From Pseudomonadales bacterium (GTDB taxonomy: Bacteria > Pseudomonadota > Gammaproteobacteria > Pseudomonadales > Azotimanducaceae): a stretch of 42,992 nt of DNA. This document shows, in pieces, positions 1 to 8,108 of this stretch. A program made the position numbers and the translations under genes. The notes under the pieces are model-generated. The model ran no database searches. It was given only the letters and a program-made list of their open reading frames with translations, and was not told where the DNA came from. Numbering within the stretch: position 1 is the first letter of the stretch; each line of letters opens with the position of its first letter. The stretch spans positions 1 to 42,992 of the forward strand of contig JAJDTI010000065.1 of assembly GCA_022827245.1 (NCBI GenBank). Reading direction: 5' to 3'.

Positions 1-1770
1 GAGCTGCGGGATGTGCACCACCGACTTCTGCATGTCCCAGGCCGCCGTCGGACACCGTTCCGCGCACAGCCCGCAGTGCAGGCAGACGTCCTCGTCCTTC
101 ACCATCACGCGGCCGGTCGGCAGCGTCCGCGAGACGTACAGGTCCTGCTCGCCGTTGTCGGCCGGCGCCGTGAGGCGCTCGCGAAGGTCGGTCTCCTCAC
201 CGTTCGACGTGAAGGTGATGCAGTCCATCGGACAGATGTCCACGCACGCGTCGCACTCGATGCACAGGCCCTCCGTGAACACCGTCTGCACGTCGCAGTT
301 GAGGCAGCGCTGCGCCTCCTTGAGGCCGAGCGCCCGGTCGAAGCCGAGTTCGACTTCCACCTTGATGTTGCCGAGGGCGCGCCGTTTCTCCGCGTGCGGC
401 ACGATGAAGCGTTTCGCGGGATCGTGTTCGGCGTCGTAGCTCCACTCGTGCACGCCCATCTTCTGGCTGATGAGGTTCACGCCCTCCGGGGGACGGTCCG
501 CCTTCAGGTCCTTCCCCTGGCACAGCAGGTGGATGGAGATGGCCGCCTGGTGGGCATGGGCGGACGCCCAGATGATGTTCTCCGGGCCGAACGCCGAGTC
601 GCCGCCAAAGAACACCTTGGGATGCGTCGACTGCAGCGTCACCTCGTCGAGCACGGGGCAGTCCCACTTGTCGAACTCGAGGCCGATGTCCCGCTCGATC
701 CACGGGCAGTGGTTCTCCTGGCCGATCGCCATCAGGATGTGATCGCACTCCATGTAGACGTCCGGCTCGCCCGTGGGCACGTAGCGGAGCCGGCCGCTCG
801 ACTCGTCGCGGACCGGGGTGACGCACTCGAAGACGACGCCCTTGAGCTTGCCGTTCTCGTGCACGAACTCCTTCGGCGGGCGGTTGTTGACGATGGGGAT
901 GTTCTCGTCCATCGCCTCTTCCTTCTCCCACTCCGAGGCCTTCATGACCTCGAAGGCGGAGCGCACGACGACCGTCACGGACTCGGCGCCGAGCCGCTTG
1001 GAGGTGCGGCAGCAGTCCATGGCCGTGTTGCCACCGCCCATCACGATCACCTTGCCGGAGATGGACGTGGTGTGCCCGAAGGCGACGCTCGACAGCCAGT
1101 CGATGCCGATGGAGATGTGCGCGTCCACCTCCTGGCGGCCCGGCAGGTCGAGGTCGCGGCCGCGCGGCGCGCCGGTGCCGACGAAATACGCGTCGTAGTC
1201 CATGTCGAGCATGTGCTTCATGCTCGTGATCTCGTAGCCGAACCGCGCGTTCACGCCCATGTCGAGGATGATGTCGACCTCTTCCTCAAGGACGTCCGCG
1301 GGGAGCCGGAAGGCGGGGATCTGGCTGCGCATCATGCCGCCGCCGGCGGGGTCGCGATCGAACATGTCGATCTCGTAGCCGAACGGCAGCAGGTCGCGGG
1401 CCACGGCCAGGGACGCGGGCCCGGCGCCGAGCATCGCGATGCGCTTGCCGTTCTTGCGTGTCGGGACGGTCGGCAGATACGGGCGGACGTCGCCCTTGTG
1501 GTCCGCCGCCACCCGCTTCAGCCGGCAGATGGCGACCGGCTTCTCCTCCGTCCGCACGCGCCGGCAGGCCGGCTCGCAGGGGCGGTCGCAGGTGCGCCCG
1601 AGGATGCCCGGGAACACGTTGGACTCCCAGTTGATCATGAACGCCTCGGTGTAGCGTTCCTCGGCGATCAGGCGGATGTACTCGGGCACCGGCGTATGGG
1701 CGGGACACGCCCACTGGCAGTCCACGACCTTGTGGAAATAGGACGGGTCCCGGATGTCGGTGGCTTTCAT
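1..1770 (-). CDS. FAD-dependent NAD(P)-linked oxidoreductase with 4Fe-4S domains (partial, 3' end beyond window)
   Basis: GltD-like flavoprotein, truncated by the left window edge after 590 codons with no stop. It starts at ATG 1768-1770. In order: an N-terminal Cys-rich segment (Cys18, Cys22, then Cys61, Cys65, Cys69) like the Fe-S domain of glutamate synthase small subunits; an FAD dinucleotide fold with GAGPAS at 115-120; a second nucleotide fold (VMGGGNTAMD) for NAD(P)H; and a C-terminal ferredoxin-like part with two CxxCxxCxxxCP clusters (CIECDACVDICP and CLHCGLCAERCP). Known family members pass electrons between NAD(P)H and low-potential Fe-S carriers. Proteins of this architecture are often encoded beside 2-oxoacid:ferredoxin oxidoreductase subunits, so those may lie just left of the window (inference). 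No clear Shine-Dalgarno sequence is visible. The exact substrate is unknown. Confidence 0.85.
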   Translation of the reverse strand, partial: MKATDIRDPSYFHKVVDCQWACPAHTPVPEYIRLIAEERYTEAFMINWESNVFPGILGRTCDRPCEPACRRVRTEEKPVAICRLKRVAADHKGDVRPYLPTVPTRKNGKRIAMLGAGPASLAVARDLLPFGYEIDMFDRDPAGGGMMRSQIPAFRLPADVLEEEVDIILDMGVNARFGYEITSMKHMLDMDYDAYFVGTGAPRGRDLDLPGRQEVDAHISIGIDWLSSVAFGHTTSISGKVIVMGGGNTAMDCCRTSKRLGAESVTVVVRSAFEVMKASEWEKEEAMDENIPIVNNRPPKEFVHENGKLKGVVFECVTPVRDESSGRLRYVPTGEPDVYMECDHILMAIGQENHCPWIERDIGLEFDKWDCPVLDEVTLQSTHPKVFFGGDSAFGPENIIWASAHAHQAAISIHLLCQGKDLKADRPPEGVNLISQKMGVHEWSYDAEHDPAKRFIVPHAEKRRALGNIKVEVELGFDRALGLKEAQRCLNCDVQTVFTEGLCIECDACVDICPMDCITFTSNGEETDLRERLTAPADNGEQDLYVSRTLPTGRVMVKDEDVCLHCGLCAERCPTAAWDMQKSVVHIPQL

Positions 1771-1920
1771 GGTGAACGCGGGCAGGCGCAAGCCCAACCC
1801 GTCGCGGTCGGTGGAGGTTTCACGAGGGGGCAACTTTAACCGTTTACGGGGTTGGCATCCACCGGAATCGGCGGTTTGCGGTCCCGGGCCGGGCGTGTCG
1901 TGACCGCTGGCGGGAAGCCG

Positions 1921-2265
1921 CTAGCCGCCGGCGCGGCGCGGTTTCGGAGGCACGGGCACGCCCCGTCCGACAAGGGCATCGCGCAGTCCCTCGAGCACGC
2001 CTTCGACGTACGCAACGCGCTCGCGCAACTCCGCCACGCCCGCCTCCACGCGGCCGATGCGCTCGCCGAGTTCCTTCATGTCCCGGTCCAGGCGCTTTTC
2101 CAGACCATCCATACGGCCGTCCAAGCCACCGATGTCCCGCTCGATACGGGCTTCGAGACTGCCGATGTCCCGGTCCAGGCGCGCATGGATGCGGCGGTGA
2201 CCGTTCACGGTCAACGTGCCCAATGCGACGCCGACGCCGATGATGGCCCAGAACTCGGGAGTCAT
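1921..2265 (-). CDS. Small membrane-anchored coiled-coil protein, unknown function
   Basis: 114 residues. I chose the ATG at 2263-2265 because it is followed at once by a hydrophobic segment (residues 3-17, EFWAIIGVGVALGTL); the longer upstream reading adds only arginine-rich shadow sequence. After the membrane segment comes a long charged coiled coil (about 20-100) built of 11-residue units such as LDRDIGSLEAR and IERDIGGLDGR, then 7- and 14-residue units, then a basic proline-rich tail (VPPKPRRAGG). The repetition also shows in DNA: ATGTCCCGGTCCAGGCGC occurs near 2080 and again near 2167. I do not recognise a named family; such proteins are usually annotated hypothetical. A scaffold or phage/SMC-like spacer role would be speculation. 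It is divergent from mfd. Confidence 0.65.
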   Translation of the reverse strand: MTPEFWAIIGVGVALGTLTVNGHRRIHARLDRDIGSLEARIERDIGGLDGRMDGLEKRLDRDMKELGERIGRVEAGVAELRERVAYVEGVLEGLRDALVGRGVPVPPKPRRAGG

Positions 2266-2345
2266 GGAGGGGCAGTCTACTCCCTGCCGGGACGGGTGGA
2301 ATCGCCGATCTCCCGGTTCTGCGTGCGAGGAAGTCACCAGAAGCT

Positions 2346-2361
2346 GTGAGCCATGGCTCAC
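2346..2361. promoter_or_regulatory. Perfect 16-bp palindrome upstream of mfd
   Basis: GTGAGCCATGGCTCAC is its own reverse complement. It lies in the 164-bp divergent gap between the coiled-coil gene (start 2265) and mfd (start 2430), about 27 bp upstream of a TAGAAT hexamer. It could be an operator for a dimeric regulator; no matching known consensus is claimed. Confidence 0.3.
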
Positions 2362-2387
2362 GCCGTCGCCCAACGCGACCGTTGCGA

Positions 2388-2393
2388 TAGAAT
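2388..2393 (+). promoter_or_regulatory. Candidate -10 element for mfd
   Basis: TAGAAT matches the sigma-70 -10 consensus at 5 of 6 positions and lies 36 bp before the mfd start codon. There is no recognisable -35 at the right spacing, so this is a weak call. Confidence 0.3.
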
Positions 2394-2429
2394 GCGCGGC
2401 CCTTTCCCGCCCCCGCAGACCGCCGCAAG

Positions 2430-5400
2430 ATGACACCCTCCGAGGCGCCGATCCGCGCGCCGGTCCGCCACGTCGCGCACAACTGGCAGGCACTGTTCGG
2501 CAGCGGCGCGAGTTTCGGCGCGGCGCGGCTCGCGGCCGAGCCCGGGACGCTCGTGCTGTACGCCGCGCGCGACACCGAGACCGCCGAGCGGGTACGCAAC
2601 GAGATCGACTTCTACGCTTCCGGCACGCTGCCCGTGCGCACGTTCCCGGATTGGGAGACCCTGCCGTACGACGGGTTCTCGCCCCACCAGGACATCGTCT
2701 CCGAACGCCTGACCACGCTCCACGGGTTGCGCGACGTCACTCATGGCGTGCTCGTCGCCCCGGTCCGCACGCTCATGCAGCGGCTCGCTCCCCCGGCGTT
2801 CGTCGACGCCCATACCCTGACCCTGCGCACCGGCGAGCGCTTCGCCATCGCGGAGGAACGCGCCCGCCTGGACCACGCCGGCTACCAGCACGTCCGTACC
2901 GTGGGGGAGCGGGGCGAATACGCCGTGCGCGGTTCTCTCATCGACGTCTTCCCGATGGGCGCGGGCGCCCCGCTGCGCATAGATCTCTTCGACGACCGCA
3001 TCGAGACCCTGCGCACATTCGACCCCGACACCCAGCGGACGGCGGACCGGATCGACTCGGTACGCATGCTGCCGGCGCGGGAGGTCCCCCTGGACGCGGA
3101 CGGCATCGCGCGCTTTCGCGACCGCTGGCACCGCACGTTCGACGTCGACGTCAGGCGCTGTCCGGTGTACCAGGACGTCAGCCGCGGCGTTCCGCATCCC
3201 GGCGTCGAGTACTACCTGCCCTTCTTCTTCGAGGAGACGGCCACGCTGTTCGACTACCTGCCGGAGTCGACGGTCGTCGTCCTCGATGCGGAGGCCATGA
3301 CGGAAGCCGCGCGCTTCGAGGACGAACTCGAGGCCCGCTACGAGTCCCTGCGTCACGACATCGAGCGGCCGATCCTGCCGCCGCGCGCCCTGTACCTGTC
3401 GCGACAGGGCCTCCGCGACCTGATCAAGCCCTACGGACGCATACAGGTCGACCCGGACGGCACGCGGCACCGTCACCGCGTGAGTTTCCATGGCCGTCCC
3501 CTGCCGGACCTCACCGCAAGCCACCGGGGTCGGGACGAGGCGCGCCTGCTGCGCGGGTTCCTCACGTCATGCGAGCAGCCCGTGCTGCTCACGGCACAGA
3601 CCGCCGGGCGCGCCCAGCACCTCGAGGAGTTCCTCGCCCGCGCGCGCCTGCATCCGCCCGGCGTCGCGAAATTCGAGGAGTTCCTCGCTCGAGGTGTCCC
3701 CGTCGCGACCGCGGTCGCCGACATCGAGCGCGGCGCCTGGCTGGCCGACTTCGCGGTCGTCACGGAGTCCGAACTGTTCGGCCGCCGCAACGACGACGCA
3801 GCCGACCGCACCACTGCCCGCCGGATCGACCCGGACCTGGTCATCCGCAACCTGACCGAGCTGTCGATCGGCGCCCCCGTCGTGCACATCGACCACGGCA
3901 TCGGGCGCTACCTGGGTCTCGAGACCCTCGAGATCGACGGGCACACGCAGGAGTTCCTCGCCCTCGAATACGCCGAGGAGGCCAGGCTCTACGTGCCGGT
4001 CACGTCGCTCCACCTCATCTCCCGCTACGCCGGCGCGGACGCCGAGCACGCCCCGCTGCACCGCCTGGGATCGGACCAGTGGGAGAAAGCCAAGCGGCGC
4101 GCCGCGCGCAAGGCCTACGACGTCGCCGCGGAGCTGCTCGACATCCACGGACGGCGTGCGGCGCGGCCGGGCACGGTCTTCGACCGCCCCGAGGACGACT
4201 ACGCCCGCTTCTGCGACCGGTTCCCCTTCGAGACCACGGCCGACCAGCAGGCGGCCATCGACGCCGTCATCGAAGACCTCTGCTCGGACAGCGCCACCGA
4301 CCGGCTGATCTGCGGGGACGTGGGGTTCGGCAAGACCGAGGTCGCCATGCGCGCGGCCTTCGTCGCCGTGGCGTCCGGCCGGCAGGTCGCCGTGCTGACG
4401 CCCACGACGCTCCTGACCGAACAGCATCACGAGACGTTCCGCGACCGTTTCGCGGACTGGCCGGTGCACATCGAGGCGGTTTCGCGCCTGCGCACGGACG
4501 GCGAGGTCACGGCCATCGCGGAGCGCCTCGCGGCCGGCAAGGTCGACATCGTCATCGGCACCCACAGGCTGCTCGGCGCCGGCATCGCGTTCGACGACCT
4601 GGGTCTCGTCATCATCGACGAGGAGCATCGCTTCGGCGTACGCCAGAAGGAGCGCCTGCGGGCGCTGCGGGCCGAGGTGGACGTGCTCGCGCTCACGGCG
4701 ACGCCCATTCCGCGCACCCTCAACCTGGCGCTCGGCGGCCTGCGCGAGCTTTCGATCATCGCAACCCCCCCGGCCAAGCGGCTCTCCATCAAGACCTTCG
4801 TCGTCCCGAAGCGCAACCAGTTGATCCGGGAAGCGATTACCCGGGAACTCGCCCGCGGCGGGCAGGTCTTCTACGTCCACAACGAGGTGGCCAGCATCGA
4901 CCGCGCCGCCGACGAACTGCGCGCCCTGGTCCCGGACGCGCGCATCGGCGTCGGGCACGGACAGATGCACAAGCGCGCGCTCGAGAGGACGATGGCGGAC
5001 TTCTACCATCGCCGCAGCAACCTCCTCGTCTGCTCGACGATCATCGAGAACGGCATCGACATACCGAACGCCAACACGATCCTCATCAACCGCGCCGACA
5101 AGTTCGGCCTCGCCCAACTGCACCAGTTGCGCGGCCGCGTCGGACGGTCGCACCACCAGGCCTACGCCTACCTGATGACGCCCGACCGGCGCGCCCTGAC
5201 CAGCGACGCGCGCAAGCGCCTCGACGCCATCGAAGCGGCCGGGGAACTCGGCATCGGCTTCACCCTCGCCACCCACGACCTCGAGATCCGGGGCGCCGGG
5301 GAACTGCTCGGCGAGGACCAGTCCGGGCAGATCGAGACGATCGGCTTCTCGCTCTACATGGAGATGCTCGAGCGCGCCGTCGACGCGATACGCTCCGGAC

Positions 5401-5906
5401 GCGTCCCGGACATGGACGAGCCGCTGCCGACGCTGCGCGGCAGTCCCGAGGTGAACCTGCACGTCCAGGCCCTGATCCCCGACGACTATCTCCCGGACGT
5501 GCACATGCGGCTGATCCTCTACAAGCGCATCGCCAACGCCGGCGCCTTCGACGCGCTCGACGACCTCAAGGCCGAGGTGATCGACCGCTTCGGGCCGCTG
5601 CCCGAGGCGGCGCGCTCCCTGTTCCGCACGACGGAGATCAAGCTCGCGAGCGGCGACCTCGGCATCGCGCGCATCGACGTCGGACACGCGTCCGGCCGCG
5701 TGGACTTCGAGGCCGACACGTCCGTGCACCCCATGACGGTCGTGGGCCTCGTGCAGGGCGACCCCGACACCTACCGCCTGCAGGACGCGGCCACGCTGCG
5801 CCTGTCCGTAGCGCTCGACGGGCCGGAGGAGCGCTTCGAGTTCGTCCTTGACCTGCTCGAACGCCTCGCGCCTCCGGTCGCCGCCGACATCGCGGCCACG
5901 GCCTGA
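2430..5906 (+). CDS. mfd: Transcription-repair coupling factor Mfd
   Basis: 1158 residues (E. coli Mfd is 1148). Mfd is an ATP-driven translocase that removes RNA polymerase stalled at DNA lesions and recruits UvrA. Visible: an N-terminal UvrB-like module (about 1-440); the CarD-like RNA-polymerase interaction domain beginning near 480 (VVHIDHGIGRYLGLE); superfamily 2 helicase motifs with Walker A GDVGFGKT at 629-636 and DEEH at 730-733 followed by RFGVRQKERL; motif VI/TRG region near 900 (QLRGRVGRSHHQAY); and the TRCF C-terminal domain around 1000-1110. The start ATG fits the family N-terminus, although no strong Shine-Dalgarno sequence precedes it. It is followed 10 bp later by csiV on the same strand, the order found in Pseudomonas. 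Confidence 0.97.
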   Translation: MTPSEAPIRAPVRHVAHNWQALFGSGASFGAARLAAEPGTLVLYAARDTETAERVRNEIDFYASGTLPVRTFPDWETLPYDGFSPHQDIVSERLTTLHGLRDVTHGVLVAPVRTLMQRLAPPAFVDAHTLTLRTGERFAIAEERARLDHAGYQHVRTVGERGEYAVRGSLIDVFPMGAGAPLRIDLFDDRIETLRTFDPDTQRTADRIDSVRMLPAREVPLDADGIARFRDRWHRTFDVDVRRCPVYQDVSRGVPHPGVEYYLPFFFEETATLFDYLPESTVVVLDAEAMTEAARFEDELEARYESLRHDIERPILPPRALYLSRQGLRDLIKPYGRIQVDPDGTRHRHRVSFHGRPLPDLTASHRGRDEARLLRGFLTSCEQPVLLTAQTAGRAQHLEEFLARARLHPPGVAKFEEFLARGVPVATAVADIERGAWLADFAVVTESELFGRRNDDAADRTTARRIDPDLVIRNLTELSIGAPVVHIDHGIGRYLGLETLEIDGHTQEFLALEYAEEARLYVPVTSLHLISRYAGADAEHAPLHRLGSDQWEKAKRRAARKAYDVAAELLDIHGRRAARPGTVFDRPEDDYARFCDRFPFETTADQQAAIDAVIEDLCSDSATDRLICGDVGFGKTEVAMRAAFVAVASGRQVAVLTPTTLLTEQHHETFRDRFADWPVHIEAVSRLRTDGEVTAIAERLAAGKVDIVIGTHRLLGAGIAFDDLGLVIIDEEHRFGVRQKERLRALRAEVDVLALTATPIPRTLNLALGGLRELSIIATPPAKRLSIKTFVVPKRNQLIREAITRELARGGQVFYVHNEVASIDRAADELRALVPDARIGVGHGQMHKRALERTMADFYHRRSNLLVCSTIIENGIDIPNANTILINRADKFGLAQLHQLRGRVGRSHHQAYAYLMTPDRRALTSDARKRLDAIEAAGELGIGFTLATHDLEIRGAGELLGEDQSGQIETIGFSLYMEMLERAVDAIRSGRVPDMDEPLPTLRGSPEVNLHVQALIPDDYLPDVHMRLILYKRIANAGAFDALDDLKAEVIDRFGPLPEAARSLFRTTEIKLASGDLGIARIDVGHASGRVDFEADTSVHPMTVVGLVQGDPDTYRLQDAATLRLSVALDGPEERFEFVLDLLERLAPPVAADIAATA

Positions 5907-5916
5907 TACAGACAGC

Positions 5917-6837
5917 ATGCGGCGCGGTCCCGCCTCGCACGCAGCCGCCGCGTTGCTCGCGGCGGGCATCGCCGCCCCGGTCGGCGCCGCGGAGCCTGCG
6001 TTCCGCGACTGGCTCGCGCACGACTGGCACGTGGTGGAGGTCGTGGTGTTCCTGCACCGGACGCCCCAGACGCGCGAGCAGGTCACGACGTTCGAGCCGC
6101 GCCGTTATCCCCTGCCGATGACGGCGTTCGATCCGCCACCGTCGGCCTGGCGTTTCCCGGCGCCTGCCGAGGTGCCCATCGAGGAGGGCCCGTTCCCTCC
6201 GGCCTGGATGTGGATGGACAACCCGGCCGGGATCCCCCTGCCGGCACCGCCCGTGGAGGCGCACGACCCCGACCCTCAAGACGCCGGGGAACCTGGCCCC
6301 GGGGCGGTCGAAGCGCTCGACCCACCGGCTCCGCCCGCCGTGCCTCCCGCACCCGAGACCGTCGCACGCGACGCGTTCGCCGCGTACGAGTCGGCGCTCG
6401 TCCGCGCGAGCATGCAGTGGCGCACCGACGGACTGGTGCTCGCCGCCCACGTCCGGCGCATGCGGCGTTCCGCCGACTACGAGGTACTGCATCACGGACG
6501 CTGGTTCCAGGCGGCCCGCACGCCGGGGCGCTCGATCCCCGTGTTCCTGCAGCTCGGCGACCCCGGCACGGACGGCGTGTCCCGGATCGAGGGCACGCTA
6601 CGGGTGTCCCGGGGCCTGTACGTCGAGGTCGAGGCCGAGTTGTGGCTGCAGGAAGACACGACCGATCCCGCGGGCGTCCAGCGGGGCTACGCCCGCCTCT
6701 CCGAGACGCGGCGGATGCGCACGCGAGACGTGCACTACCTCGACCATCCGAGGATCGGCCTCGTCCTGCGCGCCGACCGGCTCAAGGTACCTGACGGCCT
6801 AGCCGCCCTCGTCGAGGCCGTCGAGGAAGGTCTGTAG
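5917..6837 (+). CDS. csiV: CsiV-family periplasmic protein (peptidoglycan-binding CsiV)
   Basis: 306 residues from ATG 5917; the longer upstream reading would overlap mfd and would place the signal peptide internally. The N-terminus is a typical Sec signal peptide (MRRGPASHAAAALLAAGIAAPVGAA). The mature part starts with WHVVEVVVFLHR, characteristic of the CsiV family, then a proline-rich linker (about 105-145), then a C-terminal domain rich in beta strands (YLDHPRIGLVLRADRL). In Vibrio, CsiV binds peptidoglycan and helps LpoA/PBP1A respond to D-amino acids; elsewhere the gene sits next to mfd, as here. The last 39 bp overlap the 3' end of the opposing thioinosine phosphorylase gene. Confidence 0.82.
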   Translation: MRRGPASHAAAALLAAGIAAPVGAAEPAFRDWLAHDWHVVEVVVFLHRTPQTREQVTTFEPRRYPLPMTAFDPPPSAWRFPAPAEVPIEEGPFPPAWMWMDNPAGIPLPAPPVEAHDPDPQDAGEPGPGAVEALDPPAPPAVPPAPETVARDAFAAYESALVRASMQWRTDGLVLAAHVRRMRRSADYEVLHHGRWFQAARTPGRSIPVFLQLGDPGTDGVSRIEGTLRVSRGLYVEVEAELWLQEDTTDPAGVQRGYARLSETRRMRTRDVHYLDHPRIGLVLRADRLKVPDGLAALVEAVEEGL

Positions 6838-7557
6838 CAGGAGCGACAGGTCGGCCGCGCCGCGTTCCACCGCCGCCTCTATGCCGGCGCTCGTAATCGG
6901 GCCGTCGCCGCGGCCGGCGGCGGGATTCACCACCAGGCAGACACCGGCGTACCGGACCCCTAGTTCCCGCGCCAGAACCGCCTCGGGCATCGCGGTCATG
7001 CCGACCACGGTGCAGCCGTCCCGCTCCAGGCGGTCTACTTCGGCGGCCGTCTCCAGGCGAGGCCCCTGCGTGCAGCCGTAGACGCCGTCGGTGTGGAGGC
7101 GGCCGCGCAGCCTGCAACGCTCGCCGGCGGCAACCAGGCCGGACCGGAGCGTCGCGTCGAAGGGCTCGGTGAAGTCCACGTGGCGGATCTCGTCGACTCC
7201 GGCGAACGTGTCGGCGCGTCCGTGCGTGTAGTCGATCAACTGGTTCGGCACGACCAGGTCGGCGTCCCGGTACTCCCGCGCCAGCGCGCCGACGGTAAAC
7301 GCCGCGATCACGGCGTCCACCCCGAGCGACTGCAGCAGCCAGAGGTTCGCGCGATAGTTGACCCGGTGCGGGAGGATGCTCCGCGGTCGGCCGTGCCGTT
7401 GCAGGAAGACGACCTCGACCGCGCCGCGGGTACCGCGTTCGGGCGCCGCGGACGGTGCGCCGTAGGGAGTCTCCGGCGGCGCATCGGTAGCCGGTCCCGC
7501 CTCGACGCCGTCCAGCCCCGCGAGACCTGTGCCGCCGAGGATGCCGACCCGTCTCAC
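6799..7557 (-). CDS. S-methyl-5'-thioinosine phosphorylase (MTIP)
   Basis: 252 residues. It cleaves 5'-methylthioinosine with phosphate to hypoxanthine and 5-methylthioribose-1-phosphate, the Pseudomonas-type branch of polyamine by-product salvage. It starts with GTG 7555-7557, which shares GTGA with the stop of hpt. The PNP/MTAP family N-terminus GILGGTGLAGL (phosphate-binding GGTG), ETPYGAPSA, RHGRPRSILPHRVNYRANLWLL, YGCTQGPRLET and VGMTAMPEAVLARE are all present. The sequence resembles P. aeruginosa PA3004, which also lies next to a csiV-like gene and mfd; that enzyme is specific for methylthioinosine rather than methylthioadenosine. The specificity call here is by similarity and context. 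The adjacent hpt would convert the released hypoxanthine into IMP. Confidence 0.88.
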   Translation of the reverse strand: MRRVGILGGTGLAGLDGVEAGPATDAPPETPYGAPSAAPERGTRGAVEVVFLQRHGRPRSILPHRVNYRANLWLLQSLGVDAVIAAFTVGALAREYRDADLVVPNQLIDYTHGRADTFAGVDEIRHVDFTEPFDATLRSGLVAAGERCRLRGRLHTDGVYGCTQGPRLETAAEVDRLERDGCTVVGMTAMPEAVLARELGVRYAGVCLVVNPAAGRGDGPITSAGIEAAVERGAADLSLLLQTFLDGLDEGG

Positions 7558-8108
7558 GTCGGGTCGTCCAGGGCGTAGATGGCCCGCAGGTTCCGGTACC
7601 ACCCGTTGTAGTCCATCCCCCACCCGACCAGGTACCGGTCCGGGGCCGAGAGGGCGGCGTAGTCCGCCGCGAAGGCCCGCCCGGCGACCGCCTTGTCCAC
7701 CAGGACGGCGGTGCGTACCGCCGCCGCCCCCTGCTCCTCCACGAACGCCTTGAGCCGCGCCAGGGTCACCCCTTCGTCGAGCACGTCGTCGACCAGGAGC
7801 ACGTCCCGGCCCGTGAGGGGCTGCGCGGGCTCGACGCGCAGGCACAGGTCCGCCCCGCGCGGGTGTTCCCCGGGAGCGGCTTCGCGGTAGCGTCTCGCGT
7901 GGACGTAGTCGACTTCGAGCGGAAACGCGAAACGCTCGAGGAGCGCCGCGGTGAACGGCAGGCCGCCGTTCATGACGCAGACCACGACGGGACGGGCATC
8001 GGCGACATCGAGGGCGATGCGCACGGCGACGCGGTCGATCGCAAAGCGCACCGCTCCGGCGTCATACAGGCACTCGGCCCACTCTTCGATTTCACGCGGA
8101 GAGGTCAC
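7554..8108 (-). CDS. hpt: Hypoxanthine-guanine phosphoribosyltransferase
   Basis: 184 residues, starting at GTG 8106-8108 that overlaps the mscS stop by 4 bp (GTGA). It converts hypoxanthine (and usually guanine) plus PRPP to IMP/GMP in the cytoplasm. The PRPP-binding loop is clear at 102-115 (DVLLVDDVLDEGVT), preceded by VVVCVMNGGLPFTAALLERF (41-60) with the flexible-loop region around DYVHARRY (67-74). The C-terminus LVGWGMDYNGWYRNLRAIYAL is typical of proteobacterial hypoxanthine-guanine PRTs. It sits between mscS and the methylthioinosine phosphorylase with 4-bp overlaps on both sides, so the three are probably co-translated; hpt and MTIP catalyse consecutive steps of one salvage route. 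Confidence 0.9.
   Translation of the reverse strand: MTSPREIEEWAECLYDAGAVRFAIDRVAVRIALDVADARPVVVCVMNGGLPFTAALLERFAFPLEVDYVHARRYREAAPGEHPRGADLCLRVEPAQPLTGRDVLLVDDVLDEGVTLARLKAFVEEQGAAAVRTAVLVDKAVAGRAFAADYAALSAPDRYLVGWGMDYNGWYRNLRAIYALDDPT

Noticed and set aside
13-1839. 608-codon plus-strand frame opposite the flavoprotein gene
   Set aside because: Antisense shadow caused by high GC; the minus strand gives a continuous GltD-like/4Fe-4S protein, whereas this frame has no family features.
2216-5851. 1211-codon plus-strand frame overlapping mfd
   Set aside because: Arginine/proline-rich out-of-frame shadow; the mfd frame is fully conserved across the same bases.
3567-6086. 839-codon minus-strand frame across mfd and csiV
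   Set aside because: Composition is typical of an antisense GC shadow and it contradicts two well-supported genes.
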